A DNA stretch of 64,000 bases from Arbacia lixula. Lineage: Eukaryota > Echinodermata > Echinoidea > Arbacioida > Arbaciidae. Shown here piece by piece: positions 11,873-23,100 of this stretch. The translations under genes were made by a program, and so were the position numbers. The DNA lies in the NCBI GenBank assembly GCA_963669155.1, contig OZ022594.1, forward strand, positions 6,293,179-6,357,178, given 5' to 3'. Position 1 is the first letter of the stretch; each line of letters begins with the position of its first letter. A model generated the notes under the pieces. It was not told where the DNA came from and did not search any database. It worked only from the letters and a program-made list of their open reading frames with translations.

Positions 11873-12374
11873 TGCCGTTTAATTAATGCAGATTCATTGT
11901 ACTCTCTTTCTAGTCACAAAAGAACCCTTTCCAAAGATTTTCTCTTTGATCTCGATGTTCAATGCCGCCGATTCTCAGGATGAGTTTTGCCTGCATTTGA
12001 CGTACAAACAAAATCGGATGCGCAGAAGAATTTGGTGAAATATCCTCACCCCATATGCTTGCGCAGTTGTGACATGTAATACCTACGATGCATCTATGAA
12101 GATTCAATTGAGGAATAGTGTTACAATATGGCAAAAAGGCTCTAAACGTGATATCAAGTTGCAGTATAAAAGTCTAAATTTCACAATGTTCCGCATCATA
12201 CCTACTTACAAAATTGCATGAAACGTTACTTTCAGATATTTTTCTTTCGGACAAGTAACATGAGAAACGTGGCCAACCGCGCCCAAGCTAGTGTTTCCAT
12301 CTCAAAAAGTATAAAATTACGCATTCGCTTGTCCTTATTAAGTACATAATAAGCACTTAGTGACAAAAAAAAGG

Positions 12375-12557
12375 TCAGCAGCGAAAGCTGAAATGTGTGC
12401 ATGTATAGGAATGCGTATGACCTATTATAAAAGACAGGTGAACGTGATGCAATCGCGTATGCATCATATTGTTGAGAGCAGTTGCTAGTCTTGAATATTA
12501 AGTGGCGGCATCAAACCTTGTTCAAAGCGATGTATATCCATGTGCTTAAACATCCTT
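12375..12557 (-). repeat. Dispersed repeat D, copy 2 (inverted)
   Basis: This is the reverse complement of 10265-10460, with the same blocks and about 85-90% similarity by eye. Confidence 0.85.
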
Positions 12558-12764
12558 GGAATGATCTGTGTCGCGACGAATAAGCAAACATAGGATCCCC
12601 TTTTTTGAATACCATATGACTTCCGTCGTGGATCCCAAAAGTGTCACGCGCTTTTTTCTAGTTTTAAACGAGTCAATTTAAAGGGTTACTAAATTAGAAA
12701 AATGAGTTCCCACTAATCTATGTAAGATTATCCACTAAAAACGAATTTCACATTTGTTTGCCGC

Positions 12765-13130
12765 AATAAAGTCTCATTTTGACGAAAATTTGAAAAAAAA
12801 AACAACCCACACGCCTCCAGTGACGTCAGAAAAGTCAAAATGCCATAGCTTGTACGGAAGTCAACAATATACCATTTTCGTAATGTATTCACAACTTTCC
12901 CCCTCACGCGTAGTATCGCGTTATTGCATTCACCTGTATCTTGTCATTCAGATTCAATGGATGGAATGCACTTTGAATCTATTAGTTGTTGCTACTCGGA
13001 CAGACCTCGGACAAGCTTTGGGGTGTGAATAACATATTTTATTCACGCCGTTGGCATTTATGGCATTTTGACTTCTCTGACGTCACTGGAGGCGTGCGTT
13101 TTTTCAAATTTTCGTCAAAATGACCTACGG
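12765..13130. mobile_element. Inverted-repeat element with about 70-bp arms
   Basis: The left arm (12772-12845) contains ATTTTGACGAAAATTTGAAA and CCTCCAGTGACGTCAGA. The right arm (13055-13125) is its complement. The central part (12885-13030) recurs in inverted orientation at 53860-54000, so this is a dispersed family. Confidence 0.8.
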
Positions 13131-14035
13131 GCCGGGGGTTGCGTGACGTCACTTCATTTATATTGTCACGACTTCAGAGCGATGATCACTAAAGTCTTGA
13201 AGACGCTAACAACTATGCATTTGACATTCATCAACATTACATACAAGTGAAATAATGAAAGATACAGCACAGAAAATGACGGGAAAAATGCGAAGTTCCC
13301 GTTTACAACATGATGTAAACTGGGCCAGCTTGAGGCTCAAATGCAACATGCCCGTATGAATGTAAGTAAAATATAGCGCAGCGTGCAGTACGGTCGCTTT
13401 ACGTTGCTTTCAACGGTCAATCAGTAACTTTGATAGGTCTCAAGGTCAAACAAAATGGTGTAACACTCTAGTTTTAAATCTAGCACCAGCTGTTGACGTA
13501 ACTTTTTTCAATATTGACGGATAGCTGTCAATAATTATCATTATCATCCACACATGTGCCAAGTTTCAAGGTCATACTAACGAGGGTTGTCAAGTTAGAG
13601 GAAGTTGAAATCGTTTCGGCGTTTTTTCTCTCAATAGAGCCATCTTCCTGGGCAATAATCGCCAAAGTCGGTGAACGAAGATGTACTATTCCTTTATTTT
13701 CTTAAAAGAGTGTATTGTATAGTATCTAAGTCCGATAAAAGGTACGGGTCTGGCCATAAATGACGGAGTTAGGGCCTCACAAATTTGTGTTTTTTATTTC
13801 AAGTATGGGCGCCAGTTAGATTGTGCGTGAACACTTGTGCATGTAAATTTGTCAGAATGCATGTATGTGTAATGATATGATTTGAGACCGCAATGAGGTA
13901 TTACAAGGAAGTTATGGGGATTTTTTTTTAATTCGGGGGGGGGGGGGATAACAAAAAAACCCCAATAGACGGTGCTATTGTGGACTCTTCCTTACGATGA
14001 GGCATTTGGGGAGAGGGAGAATAAGTGAGATAGGA
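13131..14035. other. Anonymous sequence with a poly-G tract
   Basis: No gene is seen. A G13 run lies at about 13936-13948. Confidence 0.5.
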
Positions 14036-14067
<32 letters not shown>

Positions 14068-14091
14068 AGAGAGAGGGAGAGAGAAGGGATG

Positions 14092-14126
<35 letters not shown>

Positions 14127-14135
14127 GAGGGAGAT
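14036..14135. repeat. (GA)n microsatellite, interrupted
   Basis: AGAGAG runs are broken by GGGA units. Confidence 0.95.
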
Positions 14136-14455
14136 AGAGGGAGAGCAACCTATATATAAAAACGAAGGAAGTTATTACACACATACACACAGTCACACAC
14201 ATACACGCCACAAAGACGGACATAAATTATTTAAAAACAATGAGAGGATACACAATGTCAATATCACGTAGAAATTCGTTTATTATCATCGAACAGTATA
14301 CAAGGCAAATCACACGCAGTTCTCTCGTGTCATGATGGCTGAATTTTGTTTTTGTTTGAAAAAACGTTTTGACCATGATGACACAAACACAACTCTGTGT
14401 GTCTAAACATGTGATCAAAATTACACAAAAGACGAAAATCCTCACTCCTCTGTCC

Positions 14456-14481
14456 TATATATATATATATATATATATATA
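14456..14481. repeat. (TA)n microsatellite
   Basis: There are about 13 TA units. Confidence 0.97.
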
Positions 14482-14529
14482 AAAACCCAGCTGCGCGCAG
14501 TCCAGGTCAACGCTCTCACGGTCACTTAA

Positions 14530-15166
14530 AGGGCCTCTTTCATCAAAATGTATGTCGACTTCTGTTGATGCAACTTAAAATATATATAACAAAATCAATA
14601 ACTGTTCAATGGAAATATGTGTCCTATATTTTGAAATAATTTTTCTAAATTTTTTCTCAGCACTGATAAGCCCTGCCTCCAAAATATCCTCCAACTCAAG
14701 ATTCCCCCTGTGACATCATCAAAGGTAAAAATTAGCACGTTAATAGACATAATCTATGCACAAACTAAACATTGCAATGACTACCTGCCAGTGCTAATGA
14801 TAGCATCACATAGCTAGCACATTTCTGACATAAGGAAAAGATTATTCCCACACGAAAGGTTGTTAGATGGTATTATGTAAAGACATGTGATGTTCTTGTG
14901 GGCAGGTGGAGGTAGTCATTGCAATGTTTAATTTGTTCATAAATTCTGCTTATTATCATGCTAATTTATACCTTTGATGCTGTCACGGGGGGAATCTTGA
15001 GTTGGAGGATATTTTGGAGGCGGGGCTTATCAGTGCTGAGAAAAAATAAAGAAAAATCATTTTAAAATATAAGACACATATTTCCACTGAACAGTTAGTG
15101 ATGTTGTTATGTACACATTGTGTTTCATCAACATAAGCCGATATACATTTTGATGGCAAGCGACCT
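14530..15166. mobile_element. TTAA foldback MITE (family C), copy 1
   Basis: It is flanked by TTAA at 14526-14529 and 15167-15170. The terminal arms of about 240 bp are inverted repeats: CTCAGCACTGATAAGCCC at the left and GGGGCTTATCAGTGCTGAG at the right. The centre has no coding capacity. The second copy lies in carbonic anhydrase intron 2. The TTAA target suggests piggyBac or Kolobok mobilisation. Confidence 0.92.
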
Positions 15167-15170
15167 TTAA

Positions 15171-16130
15171 GTATTGCCCTTATCCCGATCAAGGATGTTT
15201 CATTGTCCAATGGTTGGATTAATTGCTTTGTAACTACGAAACGTTGTATCTGACAATGACATTCAACTCTCTATGTTTGATACCGAAACCATTGTATTTT
15301 GTCAAAGTAAACACCACTGAATTACTGCCTTGACTACATGCCAGCATATTTTGAATAATTGCGTACAGTTAACCGTCTGCTTTGGATCAGGAACCAGAAC
15401 CTTTTCCCCATAAATCATGCAGCTACTTGTACTGTCATAATTATTGTCTAATCCTACCAAGTTTGAAGAAATTTGGTTAAATATCTTTTGACTGATCGCT
15501 TAAACGAGATCCAGACGGACGCACCGAGGGACAGTGGGCGGACGGACATCCCAAGTGTCAGAACACTTACAGATTCCACTGGATAATCACTTATTCACTT
15601 ATTCACTCATTCATTTCTTCGTTTGATGTGCACCGGTGTGAACTGCATGTGAAAACATTGAAAGTGTCCACACATTTGCCAGCCCCGAGTACTGTTAGCA
15701 TCTAGGCGGCATTGTAATGCCTTCTTACAATAGACTGTCCCAACCTAAAACTGAATTCATTTCTTGGCAATGGTGGAGCATACATTTAAGAATTTGCTTA
15801 TTTTACAATCACTTTGTTACAGAATACATATATACAAGTAAAATGTCCTTCCACTATGGTATGATAATGGATTCATGATAGACCATTTTTAAGGTGTGAG
15901 ATAATGATTTATGTCTTGCTATGACATATATTAGAAAATGTTACACTCCTTAGGCTTCGATAAAATATTAACACAGTCGTCTTCCGGTTTATATGCATTA
16001 CCCCTGCTAGCGATATCAATGTTTCCATACACCAAGACGATTTAAAACTGTTATGTCCTCCAATGTCTTGAAAACACACCTGTTTATATGATATCTCCCT
16101 ATTTCTTGCTACATGTACATATATGCACAA
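15171..16130. other. Region downstream of the carbonic anhydrase gene
   Basis: No gene is seen. Around 15430-15560 there is a sequence of the dispersed TACCAAGTTTGAAGAAATTT...CAGACGGACGCACC type, seen in many marine invertebrate genomes. I could not pick out a confident poly(A) signal. Confidence 0.5.
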
Positions 16131-16250
16131 TGATGTTTGGGTTTAATGTAAGCGCTTTTCGAAGAGCGTGTTGTAAGCGTGGAACCTATTTGATGTTTGA
16201 GTTTAATGTAAGCGCTTTTCGAAGAGCGTGGTGTAAGCGTGAAACCTTAT
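16131..16250. repeat. Two-copy 60-bp tandem duplication at the stop codon of the carbonic anhydrase gene
   Basis: Units 16131-16190 and 16191-16250 are nearly identical (TTTAATGTAAGCGCTTTTCG core). The second unit overlaps the stop codon region, so the repeat lies in the presumed 3' UTR. Confidence 0.9.
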
Positions 16251-16479
16251 TGAGCTCTACAGCAGGTCTTTTTCGCAACTCTCCTTCTCAGAGGTATAGC
16301 TTCACCAACATACTGCCCAAACGATTCCATAGCTGACAGGAGGTTGGTGTCAGTTTGGATATACTCTCGGTAGTTGCGAACCATTGCTGTCATGGCTGGT
16401 CGGAAGACATCAGGATTTTGTTCCAGCTTCGAGGCTATATCGTTGCACATGTCACGAAACTCTTCCAAGAGCTCATCAG
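16247..16479 (-). CDS. Carbonic anhydrase exon 7 (C-terminal tail and stop)
   Basis: Residues 288-364 and a TAA stop. The acceptor is ATTTTTCAG, and phase 1 joins exactly to exon 6. The tail is acidic and helical at first (ADELLEEF), later holds a YREYIQTD segment and ends in [14 protein letters not shown] do not recognise a domain in it. The exon is assigned by frame and splice sites, not by homology. Confidence 0.8.
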
Positions 16480-16797
16480 CTGAAAAATCATCAGCAATAT
16501 TACATAGGTTTAACAATCATTATTTGATAACAGTAATAATTACACATTAGACACATAAAGTAACATTTGTATATGTATTCTAAAAAGCATTCAGGGCATT
16601 GGAGTGTGGTTATATTTTACATCCAATTCATAATTTTCGCAAAGATGCACATGCACTGTATGGATCTTCGTGATTGTGCAATCGTCTTACCTCAAAACTC
16701 GTGCATGTAGACCGCCTTTTCCGTCAGTCCTGACAGGGGACTGTGAACTTGTCTCCTCTCAAGAACCAACGCCGCACCCCCCTCTCCCCCCCCCTCT

Positions 16798-16861
<64 letters not shown>

Positions 16862-17879
16862 CCCATCTCTCTCTATATCGGCTACATGTAGATGTATAAT
16901 AAGGAATTATTATGCACGTGTGTAATATGTGAGCACTGGTTATGATTCGAGTAGCGTGAGTGTGCTCACCTGTAATTTAGTGGGGGTTCCTACAGCGTAC
17001 TTCAGATGACATCGTCATTGAAGAAAATATTGAAATTGGTTCAACATCTTTGATCAACTATTTTCATCGAAGTATTAAGAGTGATCACAGAGCAGTACAA
17101 TGGTTGCGCACAGATAAGTCCTTTTATTCAATTTATTGGCACTTTATGAAATCCCACATGCACCTGGAATTGTAAACAGGTTGGTTGGTAGCCTCAGTTT
17201 CAGGCTCTTAGAAATATAATACAGAAGACTAGCCCTTCAAAATGATAAATGAATGAGCTATTTGTGACAACAAAATGTATAGCCTCATTATCAACACAAA
17301 TTTGAATAATTTTTTCATTCTTCATTTCACAAATAACGTTATGGGAAAATTATTTCAGGTGTGTGGTTTTAATAGTACCGGGAAAAGAATCACAGAATGC
17401 TGAGAGGACATACCTTCTCTGGGGGCGGGGCGGCTGTGATAGACGTGCCTCTCGAAGAGGGCGTTGGTGGGTCGGAAGTTGTCCACGGTGTGAAGATATG
17501 ACCCGTGCGCATCGTGTGCATCACCGTACACGTTGCGGAACTTCTCCAACTGAAAATAAAAACGGATCGAAGAGGATTATAAGGATCTTCAAGTACAAAA
17601 AAGGGCAAAGCTTTATTCGGTTAACACAATGGAAAAAAATAACTATGGGTTAAATCTAGCCCGAGGATATGTTTGTGCTGTAAAGCATGATTCCTATTGA
17701 AACCAATAAATTTGAGGACAATTGTTATTGTTGTGAGATTATTTCGAGGATTTGTATGGGACAAAATATGTGTTTTGTAACCCCCATCCTCTTAATATAA
17801 TTGTCAAAATCAGTGCTTCTGTTGAAAGATTTATATATTGTATTCTCGTCACATCATCATAACCTCCTACATGACCATC

Positions 17880-17913
<34 letters not shown>

Positions 17914-17925
17914 TATCATTATCAC

Positions 17926-17961
<36 letters not shown>

Positions 17962-20113
17962 TAAAATGGCATGTTTGACAATCATCATCATGAATCATCA
18001 ACATCTTAACCACCACTGCCATCCTACCACCCCACCTTCTTACCACAATGATCGATACCGCATTCAAAGAAATATCGTCCCATAATGCACCGTGACTCTG
18101 CAGTCATGCCCGCTTCCGGTATAGTGTACTCATGTAGGAGACGTTGCTGTATGGTGCATTGTGGGGCAACTTTATCCTCAATGCGATATGGATAATTTGT
18201 TGAGGGAGCCCAGCCTAATGGTGAGGTGGTAATAAAAAATAATGTGTGTGTAAGGCCTGTTTTGTACAAAAGTTATTTTCCATGAAGACCGCATCCAAAT
18301 CTACACACTTCATCATTGACATGACATGTTTGTAGTTTTCATCGTTATTGCATTATATCCCATGAGTCGGCAGTTTGTCTGGCGCATAAAGGATTAATTG
18401 CATGCTCTGCAAAAATGATAAAGGGTACATATAGGGAATAACGGACACTGACTTCTTCCATGCCCTGGCTGCCAGTATGTGCATATAGGGTACATGTAGG
18501 CCTATGTCACAAGGAAAACCGACATCATGAGACTACATGTACCCTACAACACTGGCAGCCAGGACATGACAGAAGTCGTACAGTGTCCGGTATTCCCTAC
18601 TGTCCGGTATTATTTACATGTACCCTACACGACCACCGCCGTCGTCACCATCATCCCCCTCATCAACTCATCAAGCCTACCTGAGCCTGGGAGATCATGA
18701 CAGTCTCCTGGAAGACGGTCCACAGTACTGACTCGTAGCAGTTGGGCACGGTCAGCGAGCCATTGTAGCGGTAGAAGCGGGAGAGGTCATGCGGCATGAT
18801 GGAACGGACGGAGAAGGACGGGAGATATCCGCGTCCGAGGCTAGTAGATGGCGAGTGGTATTCCGCGACGTACTCCAAATAGTCGAGGAAGGAGTCGAAA
18901 GCATTGTTGTTGTGTGGGCCCACCTGCAATTGAAATGTATGGTTTGCGATTGAAAGATTGAGACTGCGATAGGAACTGAGACGTCGGTTTTAATATTTGC
19001 TATTTGAACATTTGAAAACATTCTTGTTAAAAAAATTGTTTCGAGTATTAAAATAAAGGAACAATGATTTATTTATGTGGGGTAATGTATTGTAATTTCT
19101 TAAAATAAACGTTTTGCATTTGGAACTTTGTGTCACTCCCGTGAAAGTGAAATTGAAATTTGTAAATTGAAATGTTTGATCTGTAATTTGAAATTCAATT
19201 TTGAATTTGTTGGGTAGTAAGCAAATAATCAACATTGGTGAGGGTGATGGGACAAACTTTCACTTCCGAGGCGATCTGGATGTAGCGTATACATTCAGAT
19301 CGCCGACATGGCCGAGGAAGTGATAGTTCGTCTCATTACCTGAAACCGACAGTTGATTATTTTGCTTTATATTCCACACATGAAACCAACTATCTATACC
19401 AAAAATGACAATTTGACGTACAAAAGTAATGTTTACTTCTCTACCTAACCCCGAGCCGCTTCCATGGGGAAAACGCGATAGGACGCGTGTTACTAGGACG
19501 CGCGTTACTAGCACGCGGAGCTACTGTTGATCAATTGATAGTCCGAGTGTAACGCACTTTTATTTCGCGCGTACTCAAAATATTGATCACGCGTTAGGAT
19601 TGTGAGGAGTGAAGAGATCAGCGAAACCAAAAAGTACTTTTACCTAGAGTGTAACGAACTTTCCTTCTCGGGTGATTAGATGGGCAAAACTACGCTTTAT
19701 CACGTGATCAACTCTTGACCAATCATGCAGCAACATTCTTAGTATGTGGAATATAAAATTGAATAACATGATACTGAATTTGGAATGTGTTTGTTTCATA
19801 TTTCAATCTGTAATTTGAAATTGGAATGTCAATGTTTTTGTTGTAAATCGAAGTCCGTGAAAAATACAAGTTTGGACTGTGCTTCTTTGATTCTTGGATT
19901 TTAAATTTGGATTTGTTTTTCAACCATGCCAATGTAGCATACCTCGATGAAGAAGCCAAGGACAGCCACGGCATCATGTACGCCTGAGGTAAGGGCCGGT
20001 ACCAGATTGTCGTAGCGGTCGCTGTAATGGACCATGTGAACCTGAGAAGGGGAAGGTAAAGAGGATGATTAATTTAACTACTACTACTGCTACTACTACT
20101 ACTACTACTACTA

Positions 20114-20170
<57 letters not shown>

Positions 20171-23100
20171 ATACCACTACTACTACTACTACTACTGCTA
20201 CGACTACTACTCCTTCTACTACTGTTACTACTATTTCTACCACTTCTTCTATCACTACTGTTACTGCTACTACTACTACTACTACTACGACTACGACTAC
20301 TACAACAACAACAACAACAACTACTACAACTACCGGTACTACTACTACTACTACTACTACAACTAATACGACGTCTACTACTACTGCTACGACTACTACC
20401 ACTACTACTACTACTACTACTACTATTATAGAATGGGTGTCAGAATCTCTGCAATCTGATTGGTTAATTACCCGTAATTGCCGTGTAATTTTTTTTTACT
20501 GGCAGCACGCGATATCAACACGATATCAACACGATATCGCGATACCGAGAATTAACATGATCGATACCAATGTTGCTTACGCTAATGGCGGCACCCACGA
20601 ATCACGAGAACCTCCGATAAAGTGACATGAAGAATTGAAACAAATTTTGGACGATTCAGATGCTTTCAGTGAGTACAAATTTAACTCGAAGAATCGAATA
20701 CTAATTTTCTACATATAAACGATTTGCAGAGGTGAAACACGTAAATTTGGAAGATATTTCGAACGGAGAAGAGGACAAACTCATGACTGAATTCTACGCT
20801 GTCGCAGCACTATGTGAGACGTTGCTGCGGTGATTTGTCCACTAACGTGCATTGCGAATACGTTCATTTGTGCACTCAATGCCACCCTCGACATTCGCAG
20901 TAAATCTGTCTTTTCTGATATGACTACGTCGTTTAAATGATTGTTATCAAATTAAAGCGTGATGAACTTGGTAGTTCTATACATGCAGACTCTATTTCTC
21001 CACCTGACATGTTCTATGGAGAAAATCATCTCATATTTTAGCTGTGTTATTTGGACACTTCTCTATGTGAAAAGTCAATAATTTTTAGTCTTGGCAGATT
21101 TTGATGATTCCAATCATTGATGATCATTGATGTTGAAGATGGATCTCTGCAATCTGATTGGTCAATAACCATGCATCCGGTAATTACCGGATGCATGATT
21201 TTGTCATAACCATGCATCCGGTAATTACCGGACGCATGATTTTTCCATGCATCCGGTAAATGAGGTTGACAGAGATTTTTCCGTTTTTTATTAGATTTTG
21301 GGGCCCATTCTATAAAACAGATGATGCACAGGTTTATTTCGTGGGTCAGTAGGATTGTGTACACGCGGTAGCTCTGAATTTTGCCCGAAACCCACTCGGC
21401 TTCGCCTCGTGGGTTCAGGCAATTCCGAGCTACCTTGTGTACACAATTCCTACTGACCCACTCAAACCTGTGCATCATTTGTATCCTATTAGTATCCCAT
21501 CAATACTAATGCTGCATTACTAATCACAATACCGACAAATCAAGTATCATGTTGGTTACCCCTCCCCTCCCCCTTTCATGCCCGATCGTACCTCAGCAGG
21601 GTACGCCTTGCCGTCCACCGTGTGTTCAGACCCTCGCGAGTTGTCGGAGCCCCAGTGGAAGTGGAACTGCGTCGCGACGTACGAGCCCCGCAGTCCACCT
21701 CCTGTAACCTGGTAGAGGGGATACAGGTCGTCCGCTAGTCGCACCGTCACTGAATGGGAGACATAAAAGAATATCTCATTTCCATTTTTTCCAATTATTA
21801 TCGCTTTCATTTCTACTCAATCTCACTTGATGTCGTTACCATTTCGTCGTATTTCCATATCGTCTTATTCCCATTTAATTTAATTTCCATCTCATTTCAT
21901 TTTTATTTCATCTTATTTCCATTTAGTCTCATTTGTATTTCATCGAATTTCCATTTCATCTCACTTCCATTACATCTCATTTCCATTCCATCTCATTTTT
22001 ATTTCAACTCATTTTCATCTCATATCATTTCTATTTCATCTAATTTCCATTTCATCCCATTTCCATTTCATCCCATTTCCATTTCATCTCATTTCCATTG
22101 CATATAATTTCCATTTTTTCCTCATTTCCATTCCGTCTTATTCTGAAAAGAAAAAAAAAGGAGAAAGCTCTGACCTTCTCACATTGGACACAATTCTAGC
22201 AAAAGTTTACGATATTCATAGCGGTGACATTCATGGACAAGCACTGTCTTTCGTTTACATGGCTTTAACCCTTTGTGTGCTTGGCGAAGTACTGCTCTAT
22301 GGGATATGTGTGCATTATATGTGCAAAAATGCACACATGACGTGTCAAGTGGCAGTGCACTTGCTTTTGACACGCAGCTCGATAGAACGACTTTTGAAAT
22401 CCAAAGAAAGATCTTCATTTGAAGAGCATTCTGAAGATCAAAAAGAGAGGGTTACACGGGAAAAAATCCTTCTCTTCGAACTCACCAACGCAGAATTTGG
22501 GTTGCATCCGCAGTGCAACATATATAACCGGTCTATATACTTGTTTATATCATGGTGTCAAACACTTATACTCTGGGGAAACGCATAATGCATGCTCTGC
22601 GTGCAAACGGCTCATGAAGTGGCAGGATTGTTAGCTAAAACGGCATTGTTAACTGAGATTTATGAATTTATGATAAGTGTAACAGGAAGTAGCCTTGTAC
22701 CACCACTAATATTCCTTGAAAAAGCATTTCCCCTTTTTATATATCAATTCATGCAGAATTATGGGCGCGACTGCAAGGTCGTGCATTCGTGTTTGTTTGT
22801 TTTTTGAGAGGGGGCTCACAGATGTCACACTGCTCTACAAATACGATTATTATCCTATAATAATTCACACGGAACAAAACTGCGTAGGCAGGCGGATTAA
22901 CCTAGCTTTCCTCTCGGGTCAACATGAATTTAGATTAAATTTACCTTAGTCAAAAATGTTGTCAACACGTCAAACGCTAGTGTCTCAGAAATCTGGACTA
23001 ACTGAATGGGACGCCCTATAAACGAACATGAAATATCATTACAATACTTGATTCAACAGCATTGATTTTGTCCTCAGAATCATTATGGTAATTGAGTTTG

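Noticed and set aside
20065..20625. Long Thr-rich and Val-rich reading frames
   Set aside because: They translate the (ACT)n microsatellite inside a carbonic anhydrase intron.
22184..22588. 134-codon plus-strand reading frame
   Set aside because: It overlaps a dispersed repeat motif seen twice more in the window, lies antisense in an intron and has no recognisable domain.
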